Part shown: positions 15,122 through 21,327 of the stretch, piece by piece
How positions within the stretch are numbered: the stretch's first letter is position 1
Layout: each line of letters opens with the position of its first letter
Virus record (IMG/VR): IMGVR_UViG_3300043099_000707
Span: 1 to 39,623 of that record
DNA: 39,623 nt
Strand: one strand, 5' to 3'
Source of the DNA: a virus
Translations under genes and position numbers: made by a program
Notes under the pieces: model-generated
Databases searched by the model: none
What the model was told of the DNA's origin: nothing
Seen by the model: only the letters and a program-made list of their open reading frames with translations

Positions 15122-15148
15122 CTCCGGCCGCAGTTACGCGGCAAAGAG
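15122..15148 (-). promoter_or_regulatory. Hairpin H3 sequestering the ribosome-binding site of the portal gene
   Basis: Minus strand: CUCU, UU, GCCGC, loop GUAACU, GCGGC, C, GGAG. The inner stem is perfect, and CUCU pairs with GGAG (three Watson-Crick and one G-U pair). GGAG is the Shine-Dalgarno for the TTG start at 15115. The 122-bp gap between terminase and portal holds nothing else that I can identify. Confidence 0.7.
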
Positions 15149-15237
15149 AAATGGTGCGTGTCTCTCCACGCTGTCACAGCTACCTCGCGGCTGTTTGCGG
15201 TTGCGGGTCGGCGCGCAACTCCGAGGCACTAACGGGC

Positions 15238-16671
15238 CTAACGTCGTCGGACTATTCCTGACATGGCATGTGTGCCACGTTTTGGGGTAACAGCAAAGTG
15301 TGTTGCACGTGACACCCCAAGATTCGGCGGAACTGGGTTACGATTGTAGTCGATCATCCGCGCCATGTAGACGAGCGCGTCGATGCCATCGAGGTGCCCT
15401 GCGCCAGGCAATCGCTCATAGTCCGTGCGTCGCTCGTTCCAAATGCCCACGCGCAGTTGATGCAGCAGCGACTTGCATCGCGGATGGATCACAATCTTGC
15501 CCTGCGAGAACATGAGTCGCAGCCGATTGATCGCCGCCTCTTTGTCGGTCTTGATCGCAGGCGCGAACGAGAGCCCGAGCGCCGCGAGGTCGTAGAGTTG
15601 CTGCGCTTCGTTGTCCGAGTAGCGTCCCCACGGTGCGCGGTTGTGCTTTCCGTTCGGTGCGCCGAAGTACGGTAGCTTGCCCCAAAGCTCTTGCTCCTTC
15701 GCTTTGATCTTCGCGCCAACATCGCTCGTGAGCATGTACTGGCCGCTAAGCTCGTCCTCGATGACCAAGCGCGCGTTGCCGAAGTCCCAATAGCCAAACA
15801 GCACGTGCGTGAGGTCGACAAGCCCGAGATCCATGCCCTCGTATGTGTCGACCCACTCGGGGCGCTCACACTCTCCCACATGTTGCTCGTCATTGAACTC
15901 GGGGATCACAGCGCGCGCAGTGTCGGTGACGAACTCGCACAGAAACTCGCGGCGAACGCTAGTTTCTAGCCACACCGCGGCGCCTTGTTTGCCGCTCACC
16001 TCTTCGGCGTCCTTCTGAATCTTCTCCGGCGTAAGACGCGGGTTATCGTGCACGGTAAATTTGAAGTAGGATCCTGCGCGGATCGCTTCCTCGCACAGCC
16101 CCACGAAGTCATGACCCACGCTCTCTGGTGACGAGCTTTGCAGTCGCGCGCGCCCATTAACGCGCTGAAGCTGCGGCAAGATGACCGACTTCATGACGTA
16201 GCGAGCGTAGCGCCAGAATCCCACTTCATCGCCCGTGAACTTGTGGATGTGTGGACCGCGCAAGTGATTGCCGCGGTCGTCGTCGGCGCCCTCGATGATT
16301 AGCGTGCTGTCCGTATACGGGAGATAGAACAGGTGGTCGCTGCTCATCCAAACGGGCTTGAATTCCGCCGGCGCGTCCTCGATGACGATCGGCATCACGG
16401 CGCTAACGATCTTCTTCGCATCCTCGCGAGTTGGCGCAGCAAAGACCATGCGCTGGCCCTTGTTCTGCTGCCCGTGCTCGCAATGATCCACAAGCGCGTC
16501 GAATGTTTTACCGTAACCGCGTGCGGCGTGTAGTACGGCGATCGTCGCATCGCACTGGCGGATCGCCTGAGTAAGCTGATGCTGGCCCGCGTGACGCTTG
16601 TATCCTAACAGGCCTCGACGCCAGCCCTCGTAGGCAATCTCTTCGTGGGTGAGGTCAGCGATCGCGATCAT
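15238..16671 (-). CDS. terL: Terminase large subunit
   Basis: 477 residues. ATPase domain: adenine-motif region QHQLTQAIRQ, Walker A at about 49-56 (AARGYGKT) and Walker B with catalytic glutamate at about 143-149 (HKFTGDE). Coupling motif near 179 (SSSPES). Nuclease domain: first aspartate at D281 (MDLGLVDLT), acidic VIEDE near 305, third near the C-terminus (GHLDGIDALVYM). It packages DNA into the prohead through the portal and cuts the concatemer. The gene overlaps its upstream neighbour by ATGA. Whether packaging is headful cannot be read directly. Confidence 0.92.
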   Translation of the reverse strand: MIAIADLTHEEIAYEGWRRGLLGYKRHAGQHQLTQAIRQCDATIAVLHAARGYGKTFDALVDHCEHGQQNKGQRMVFAAPTREDAKKIVSAVMPIVIEDAPAEFKPVWMSSDHLFYLPYTDSTLIIEGADDDRGNHLRGPHIHKFTGDEVGFWRYARYVMKSVILPQLQRVNGRARLQSSSPESVGHDFVGLCEEAIRAGSYFKFTVHDNPRLTPEKIQKDAEEVSGKQGAAVWLETSVRREFLCEFVTDTARAVIPEFNDEQHVGECERPEWVDTYEGMDLGLVDLTHVLFGYWDFGNARLVIEDELSGQYMLTSDVGAKIKAKEQELWGKLPYFGAPNGKHNRAPWGRYSDNEAQQLYDLAALGLSFAPAIKTDKEAAINRLRLMFSQGKIVIHPRCKSLLHQLRVGIWNERRTDYERLPGAGHLDGIDALVYMARMIDYNRNPVPPNLGVSRATHFAVTPKRGTHAMSGIVRRR

Positions 16672-16877
16672 TCACTCGGCACGAACACGCATTCAGCAGA
16701 CGGCGGAAGAGGCCAGAACCACTCGGCATCTTTCGCGTTGCGCGCTCGGCATTTGAATGCTTCCTTGGTCGGGTCCCAAAAACAGATGTGATCTGTCATT
16801 CGCCCTTCGTCTCCGTTCCACTCAAGGCCGTGTGCGACTTTGCACCCGGGGCAGATCATCGCGTTCGGATAGCTCAC
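16668..16877 (-). CDS. Small zinc-binding-like hypothetical protein
   Basis: 69 residues, GTG start overlapping the upstream stop (GTGA). It has ICPGCKVAHG near the N-terminus and a second pair of possible ligands (DHICFW, FKCRAR). It lies between the two terminase genes, each overlapping by 4 bases. No family recognised. Confidence 0.5.
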   Translation of the reverse strand: MSYPNAMICPGCKVAHGLEWNGDEGRMTDHICFWDPTKEAFKCRARNAKDAEWFWPLPPSAECVFVPSE

Positions 16878-17254
16878 TTCTCATCCCCCTTCGCCTTCGC
16901 GGCGATTTGTTGCAGTCGTTCCACGTCGTCGTTGCTGAGTTTCGTGAGATCGATCTTGTTACCGAGCGGCTCGCCATCGGGGCCGGACAGCTCGACCATC
17001 GTCACGGGCTTCCCATAGCGGTACTCACAGGCGAGCTTCATACACGTACTATCACCCGTTTCGACTCCGGCCTTGATCGCGTCGATTAGGACATCGGAGC
17101 CGTCCTCTCGCCTGAACGCCGCATCAAGCAGTTCTGACACCCGGTGACGGATCTCGCGCGTGCCCTTTGGCGTTCCCGCCGGGTTTCCGCTCTGACCAGG
17201 CTTGAACGGCCTTCCGCGCGGTTTGGCTGCATTGTCGCTGCTACCAGCGGTCAT
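16874..17254 (-). CDS. DUF5681-type protein, likely terminase small subunit
   Basis: 126 residues. The N-terminal motif GRPFKPGQSGNPAGTPKG is the DUF5681 signature found in phage genes just upstream of large terminases. A helical segment follows (REIRHRVSELLDAAFRRE; CMKLACEYRYGKP), then a charged C-terminus. A DNA-recognition role in packaging is inferred from family and position. It overlaps both neighbours by 4 bases. Confidence 0.7.
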   Translation of the reverse strand: MTAGSSDNAAKPRGRPFKPGQSGNPAGTPKGTREIRHRVSELLDAAFRREDGSDVLIDAIKAGVETGDSTCMKLACEYRYGKPVTMVELSGPDGEPLGNKIDLTKLSNDDVERLQQIAAKAKGDEK

Positions 17255-17523
17255 ATCCCCATCCTGTCGGCAATCTTCTGCGTCTCGCGCTCGATGCTTT
17301 CTAGGCGGCGAAAGACATACTCGCGCATAGTTTCGTCGTTTTCTGTCCGCTTGGCGCGTCGCTGTATTCGCTCGGTTTCAGACGTACCCTTGACGATGCG
17401 ATAACCCTGACGACGGCGAGCATATTCGTATTTCAGCTCACGCAGGTCGTATTGCGGTTCTTCGCTGCTTTGTGGCGCGGTGATTTCTCGGATCTCGGCG
17501 ATGCGTTGATCTCGCTCGGTCAT
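17251..17523 (-). CDS. Charged helical hypothetical protein
   Basis: 90 residues, rich in Arg and Glu (ELKYEYARRRQGYRIVKG; RRLESIERETQKIADRM). Overlaps both neighbours (ATGA). No family recognised. The composition suggests a coiled coil or nucleic-acid contact. Confidence 0.5.
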   Translation of the reverse strand: MTERDQRIAEIREITAPQSSEEPQYDLRELKYEYARRRQGYRIVKGTSETERIQRRAKRTENDETMREYVFRRLESIERETQKIADRMGI

Positions 17524-17894
17524 TCGTCACACACAACAAGAGCGGCATAGGCCAAAGCCTTAACCGAGGCGCTAGCCCCTACTTGTTCCATAGCAATCGA
17601 GCGCAAGACCTGGACAAGCACCGCGTACTTGATTTCCGGGAACACGTGGCCCTTCGCATCGCGGTCGAGTCGCGCGAGCAGCACATCGGCAGCACACAGC
17701 ACGTCGTTGATGGGCGGATTGTCGAAATGACCGCGAACCAATGAAACTCGCGAGCCTGGATCGACGTCGAAGAACATCTCCTCTGGATCGCCAACAGCAA
17801 CAACGTTTCGCGATCCGTTGCAGTAGCAAGCCGCGTACACTCCGAGGCTGTCGACCGACACCAGTTCGGCAGTACCGTGCTGACACTTAGCCAT
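17520..17894 (-). CDS. Hypothetical protein
   Basis: 124 residues. The N-terminus has CQHG and a Cys pair (AACYCNGSRN). The middle is Asp-rich (DPEEMFFDVDPGSRVS) and the C-terminus is Ala/Val-rich helix. No family recognised. It lies between the helicase-loader-like gene and terminase genes. Confidence 0.5.
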   Translation of the reverse strand: MAKCQHGTAELVSVDSLGVYAACYCNGSRNVVAVGDPEEMFFDVDPGSRVSLVRGHFDNPPINDVLCAADVLLARLDRDAKGHVFPEIKYAVLVQVLRSIAMEQVGASASVKALAYAALVVCDE

Positions 17895-17896
17895 AC

Positions 17897-18064
17897 TCAG
17901 CCCTTCGTGAACGCGCTTGTGACGGCGCGCTTCACCCTTGCGAGCGGTGACGAGTATTCTTTCCGCTGCACCTCAGCAAGCCCAGACCGCTGACCCTTAC
18001 CTTGCCCCTCGCCGGCTTCCAAAATCGCTCCTTGCCCTGTTTCCGCTTCAGCAATCAGCATCAT
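17897..18064 (-). CDS. Short hypothetical protein
   Basis: 54-55 residues. The ATG at 18064 or 18061 overlaps the upstream stop, and GGAGAC just before it acts as the ribosome-binding site (better spaced for the second ATG). A Gly/Glu/Gln-rich first half (AEAETGQGAILEAGEGQGKG) and a basic second half. No family recognised. It sits 2 nt before the next gene. Confidence 0.4.
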   Translation of the reverse strand: MMLIAEAETGQGAILEAGEGQGKGQRSGLAEVQRKEYSSPLARVKRAVTSAFTKG

Positions 18065-18651
18065 GTCTCCTGTACCACAGTTGTGTTATTGTTGCGACTA
18101 GTCGGTTCGTTGTGGGCGTCGTTCAGCAGCTTGCGCACGGCGGGATCGATCCGCTTGGCGTGATTGGCGCTGGTTTGCTTTAGCGCCACCTCACACAGGC
18201 CGCGTAGCTGCGCCCGCGCCGAGGTGTCACCAACGTCGCCGCCCCATTCCTCGCAGAATCGACGCCACCCGCCAGCCCGTTCGACCACAAACAGCGCCGG
18301 CTCTCCTAGCTCGGCTCGGATCGCTTCCGAGATCGAATCATAGCCGTCGTATCGGTAGGTGGATTCCCAGGTGTAGCCTCGGCGAGCGATCGCAGCACGC
18401 ATGCGCGTGGTGAGTTCTGCTGCATCATCGCGCACCTCGGACTGCGGATAGACCACCTCGATGATCTGCGCCGGTGCTGGCCATCGCTGCTGGGTAGCGC
18501 ACCATTTCGCAATGGCCGAGCATGATTCATCGGCCGTGAGTTTACCCAACAAGATCTTGGCATAAAACGCGATAGTCTCGCCCTCGATCGCCTTGTCGTA
18601 AACGCGAGCCATGCCCGTGATTGCTGCTGTCACGTCGTTCGTGGTTTTCAT
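18061..18651 (-). CDS. Replication accessory protein, helicase-loader-like
   Basis: 196 residues. The first 70 residues (TAAITGMARVYDKAIEGETI; CSAIAKWCATQQRWPAPAQI) match the pattern of small phage loader or G39P-type N-terminal domains: a helical bundle containing a W-P-A/P-A-Q motif. The C-terminus is basic and Asn-rich. It directly follows the initiator-like gene and overlaps it by 4 bases, the O-P order of lambdoid phages. It would recruit the host DnaB helicase. This is inferred. Confidence 0.5.
   Translation of the reverse strand: MKTTNDVTAAITGMARVYDKAIEGETIAFYAKILLGKLTADESCSAIAKWCATQQRWPAPAQIIEVVYPQSEVRDDAAELTTRMRAAIARRGYTWESTYRYDGYDSISEAIRAELGEPALFVVERAGGWRRFCEEWGGDVGDTSARAQLRGLCEVALKQTSANHAKRIDPAVRKLLNDAHNEPTSRNNNTTVVQET
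18073..18088. promoter_or_regulatory. Operator-like dyad at the end of the loader-like gene
   Basis: TACCACA-gt-TGTGTTA, a 7+2+7 imperfect dyad matching the sites at 20420-20435 and 22576-22591. It lies in the last codons of the loader-like gene, just upstream of the ribosome-binding site of the next gene. Confidence 0.4.
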
Positions 18652-19574
18652 CGGTTCAGCTCCCTGGCTAGGATTTCGTTTGCGCGCTCAAGTTCGATGT
18701 CGTTCGAGGCGTTGCGCGCGATGATTCGCTGCTGCGTCGGAGCGGCGAGATTTTCCACCGCCTTGCGCTTGTCGTTGAGTTCGCGCCAAAGCTTCGGCGC
18801 CTGGTCGAAGAGCAATTGCAGAGCCCAGCCGCTTCGCTTGAAGCCGGTATCTGGGCAGTCAAAGAACCAATCCAAGATCGCGATCGCGTTCTCGGCGTGC
18901 TTGTCGGAGAAGCGCGCGATGATGCCGTTCGCCTGCTGGTCCATGCCAGTTGGCGGATGACCCTCCCGTTGCTCGTAGCGTTCCCGATATCGGCGGTTGA
19001 CCTGCCTTGAGCGCTCTTGCTGCTCAGGCGAGCGCCCTTTGCGTTTGGCGACGGCGAGAGCCGTAGGCGCAGCCGTCATGATTTCCGACCTGGTTTCAAA
19101 CTCATTGCTTGCCGTGACAACTAGGTGGTCGTGGTCGTGGTCGTGGTATGAGGTCGGGATCGGGGTCGGGATCGGGGTCGGGATCAGGCGCGAGACCCCA
19201 GGAATTCCCAGGAAAGTCTCGGGAACTTTCTCGACACCTTTATCTAAAGGCCCGGGAACACGAGGCTTTCCTGGTTTGTCGACCCGCTGGTGCTTCTTCC
19301 AGTTTCGGATCGAGAAATATGTCTGCCCGTTGAGCCGATAGAGCTCTACGAAGTTGATTTTTACCAGTTCTGAGACCCCATTCCGGAGTGTCTCGGTAGA
19401 CTCTGCGAGGGGAAAAATCCGCGACGATAGATAGATTTCAGAACCGCGTCCGTTGCCGTGGTCATCTGCGAGCAACAGCAAGCCGATAGAGATTACGCGC
19501 GCCTCTGCAGAGCAGTTTAGCAGCGCTTCATCTTCGAGCCATTCGGGCTTTATGCTGCGGATTCGACCGCTCAT
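18648..19574 (-). CDS. Phage replication initiator-like protein
   Basis: 308 residues from the ATG at 19574, which overlaps the upstream stop (ATGA). The N-terminal winged-helix-like module (IKPEWLEDEALLNCSAEARV; GSEIYLSSRIFPLAES; YFSIRNWKKHQRV) is the common start of phage replisome organisers. A Pro/Ile linker with PTPIPTPIPT and a HDHDHDH run is followed by a helical C-terminal domain (FSDKHAENAIAILDWFFDCP). It probably binds the origin and works with the next gene. A longer start lacks support. The HD run is encoded by a short GTGGTC repeat. Confidence 0.65.
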   Translation of the reverse strand: MSGRIRSIKPEWLEDEALLNCSAEARVISIGLLLLADDHGNGRGSEIYLSSRIFPLAESTETLRNGVSELVKINFVELYRLNGQTYFSIRNWKKHQRVDKPGKPRVPGPLDKGVEKVPETFLGIPGVSRLIPTPIPTPIPTSYHDHDHDHLVVTASNEFETRSEIMTAAPTALAVAKRKGRSPEQQERSRQVNRRYRERYEQREGHPPTGMDQQANGIIARFSDKHAENAIAILDWFFDCPDTGFKRSGWALQLLFDQAPKLWRELNDKRKAVENLAAPTQQRIIARNASNDIELERANEILARELNR

Positions 19575-19738
19575 GCGACCACCTCCGCTTTCGCCTTCGC
19601 GGCGCGCATGTCCTCGCCTCGCCGTTTGTCCGCGCATGCCCGTGAGCAGTATCGTTTAGTCTCATATGCGCGGATGTTTCTGATGTTCGCTCCGCACACC
19701 GCGCATTTCGGTAGCGGCTTGCCCAGGACGCGCTTCAT
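19571..19738 (-). CDS. Small zinc-ribbon protein
   Basis: 55 residues from the ATG at 19738 on the upstream stop. It has CAVCGANI near residue 12 and YCSRACADKR near 31, a four-cysteine zinc-finger pattern like FCS/MYM or DUF2256-type fingers, with a basic, Ala-rich tail. It probably binds nucleic acid or protein. Specific role unknown. Confidence 0.6.
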   Translation of the reverse strand: MKRVLGKPLPKCAVCGANIRNIRAYETKRYCSRACADKRRGEDMRAAKAKAEVVA

Positions 19739-19866
19739 TCCCACACCAGCACAGCGAGCCCAAGAACGAAGCCAACAAGACACGCGCCCACGAGCCACGA
19801 GATGATCGCGGAACGGCTATAGTAGCGCTTCGATTCGCGGCAATCGACGTAGAGCGCGGCGTTCAT
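19735..19866 (-). CDS. 43-residue single-span membrane protein
   Basis: From the ATG at 19866 on the upstream stop (ATGA), ending in the ATG of the next gene. The N-terminus is polar (NAALYVDCRESKRYYSRS) and then one membrane helix (AIISWLVGACLVGFVLGLAV) ends at LVWE. Coupling on both sides supports translation. No function recognised. In the early part of the leftward operon it could be an exclusion protein. Confidence 0.45.
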   Translation of the reverse strand: MNAALYVDCRESKRYYSRSAIISWLVGACLVGFVLGLAVLVWE

Positions 19867-20399
19867 TTCACACCGCCAATCTTCGCTTTGAGTGTATCCC
19901 AGGCGATGATGGTGCGAACGAGTCGCGCGGACTCGGTTAGTGATTTTTTTCGGGCGTAGGCGGCGTCGGCGTAGGCGGCGTCGGCGGCGTAGGCGGCGGC
20001 GTAGGCGGCGTCGGCGTAGGCGTAGGCGGCGTCGTCGGCGGCGTCGGCGGCGGCGGCGTCGGCGGCGGCGGCGTAGGCGGCGGCTCTTCTTGCTGCCCGC
20101 ACCTCCTTAATCGTCGCCTCGCCTCGCACCCAGCGCTCTGCCGTCTCGATTGCGATGCGAGGCCGATCCTCGCCGGGTCGTACGTGCACGAGCGACTGAC
20201 GTGCACACAGGCACGCCGCGCTAACGATCAGCTTGCGATCGATCTCAAGTCGAGCAGCGATCCACAACATCCAATCGCCGCGCTCGCACGACTCCCAGAT
20301 CTCGCTGGCCGTTGGTTTGTCCGACGCGCACACCCATTCGGTCGCCTCTGGGCATGCGTTGTGTTTTTCGAGCAGGTCTAGTAATTGATCTTTGTTCAT
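19863..20399 (-). CDS. Imm-5-like protein with long Ala/Asp/Tyr repeat
   Basis: 178 residues. The N-terminal 95 residues (LLEKHNACPEATEWVCAS; WESCERGDWMLWIAARL) fit the Imm-5-like / putative immunity protein family seen in phages and bacteria. Residues about 107-150 are almost only Ala with spaced Asp and Tyr (AAYAAAADAAAADAADDAAY), as is usual in that family, followed by a basic helical end. The function is unknown despite the family name. It has a GGGGAG ribosome-binding site. Confidence 0.65.
   Translation of the reverse strand: MNKDQLLDLLEKHNACPEATEWVCASDKPTASEIWESCERGDWMLWIAARLEIDRKLIVSAACLCARQSLVHVRPGEDRPRIAIETAERWVRGEATIKEVRAARRAAAYAAAADAAAADAADDAAYAYADAAYAAAYAADAAYADAAYARKKSLTESARLVRTIIAWDTLKAKIGGVK
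19957..20085 (-). repeat. GC-rich triplet/hexamer microsatellite coding Ala-Asp/Tyr repeats
   Basis: On the plus strand this is a run of GCGGCGTAG/GCGGCGTCG triplets (GGC, GTA, GTC). It codes on the minus strand for Ala-Ala-[Asp/Tyr] units. Polymerase slippage in multiples of 3 would change the repeat length without a frameshift. The antisense Pro-rich open frame is a shadow. Confidence 0.8.
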
Positions 20400-20415
20400 C
20401 CGTTTGTCTCCCCTA

Positions 20416-20443
20416 AAAATACCACGTTTGTGTTATCGGTCTA
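20416..20443 (-). promoter_or_regulatory. Leftward promoter with operator-like dyad in the spacer
   Basis: Minus strand: -35 TAGACC (20443-20438), 16-nt spacer, -10 TATTTT (20421-20416). The dyad TACCACG-tt-TGTGTTA (20420-20435) fills the spacer. It lies in the 41-bp gap before the Ala-repeat gene. The -35 match is 4 of 6. Confidence 0.35.
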
Positions 20444-20689
20444 TTTCGGCTTGCCGTTGAAATACTTCCACCAATCCAGAGACGACCACTCAAGCGGAAT
20501 GCCGCGGCCGGGCTTGTTGCGCGCCTTGACCGGTAGCGTCCCGCGGCGATGCCTAGCCAGCACGGTGTCCGGCTTGATCCGCAGCAGTAACGCGACGTCC
20601 TCGGTGTACAAGACACGCGGCTGGGAGAGATCAACGACCTCTGGTTTTTTGTGGCGGATTTCTGATTCTTGTGGGTGCTTAGTTTCCAT
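20441..20689 (-). CDS. HTH_17/AlpA-type DNA-binding protein, possible excisionase
   Basis: 82 residues. After a charged N-terminus, residues 27-80 carry a winged-helix/MerR-like module (VLYTEDVALLLRIKPDTVLA, RHRRGTLPVKARNKPG, IPLEWSSLDWWKYF) typical of HTH_17 excisionases and AlpA regulators. It is the first gene of the leftward operon and lies back to back with the integrase operon. That position suits a recombination directionality factor or operon activator. Which of the two cannot be decided from sequence. Confidence 0.65.
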   Translation of the reverse strand: METKHPQESEIRHKKPEVVDLSQPRVLYTEDVALLLRIKPDTVLARHRRGTLPVKARNKPGRGIPLEWSSLDWWKYFNGKPK

Positions 20690-20700
20690 ATATGGCGGAC

Positions 20701-20729
20701 GTACTACAGGAGACTTGTGTTACACGCAA
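20701..20729 (-). promoter_or_regulatory. Leftward operon promoter with palindromic-type operator in spacer
   Basis: Minus strand: -35 TTGCGT (20729-20724), 17-nt spacer containing GTAACACAAGTCTCCTG, -10 TAGTAC (20706-20701). The start of transcription would fall only about 5 nt before the ATG at 20689. The spacer shares 17 of 18 bases with 4826-4843. The rest of the divergent gap to 20775 holds no clear ribosome-binding site for the rightward gene. Confidence 0.4.
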
Positions 20730-20775
20730 GATAAGGTAGACCGAAAATGCAATATGTGTTCTTAGATGCGACAAC

Positions 20776-21327
20776 ATGAGACAAAACGAGACCAAAAAAC
20801 AGAAAAGCAGGAGCACGATCCGAGATCTTGGAATCGAGATCGGCGAGAAGCGCGACGACTCGACCTCGATCAGAATATCAGCCGCAACGCGCTTTGCTCT
20901 CGATTGGCTGTCAGCAGTTGGCGGCATGGGTGTTGGTGACGCGTACGCACACGCCATCGCGCTCGCGGCTGAAGGTGTTGACCACAACGGACACAAGTGG
21001 AGTGACGTCTACCACCCGCAAGAGTGCGTGCGATGGTTGCGCATGTTCCTGATCGGGCTGGTAGACAAAGAAGATCCGCTAGAACAACTCAAGTTCGCGC
21101 TTGTGTCTGCGCACAAGCCGTTTTTCTTCCGTAAGGAAAAGGGGCGCTGGGTTGTGGACGAACAACGCGCGTACACGCTGTGGCCCCACATGCTATCGTT
21201 GATTTCTCACTGGGACAAACGCCGTGAGTTTGACGCCTGGGCAACGGGGGAGCGCATGCAAGAGATTCTACGCGAAGCAAAGATGGTCCCGCCGCAATGG
21301 GGCCCAACGGCAGAGGTTGAGCGGTGA
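20776..21327 (+). CDS. Hypothetical protein upstream of integrase
   Basis: 183 residues. A basic N-terminus (KKQKSRSTIRDL), an Arc/MetJ-like stretch (DSTSIRISAATRFALDWLSA) that may be a DNA-binding ribbon-helix, and a helical C-terminus rich in Trp (ECVRWLRMFLIGLVDKED; AYTLWPHMLSLISHWDKR). It overlaps the integrase by 4 bases (GTGA), so the two are co-translated. No family recognised. It has no visible Shine-Dalgarno. Confidence 0.55.
   Translation: MRQNETKKQKSRSTIRDLGIEIGEKRDDSTSIRISAATRFALDWLSAVGGMGVGDAYAHAIALAAEGVDHNGHKWSDVYHPQECVRWLRMFLIGLVDKEDPLEQLKFALVSAHKPFFFRKEKGRWVVDEQRAYTLWPHMLSLISHWDKRREFDAWATGERMQEILREAKMVPPQWGPTAEVER

Noticed and set aside
15286-15320. Inverted GGGGTAACA...TGACACCCC as operator or terminator
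   Set aside because: It lies inside the terminase coding sequence, the arms match only at their ends, and the centre does not fit the operator consensus.
19937-20206. Antisense Pro/Thr-rich open frame (PPTPPPPTPP pattern)
   Set aside because: It is another frame of the Ala-Asp/Tyr repeat gene. The composition follows only from the triplet repeat.
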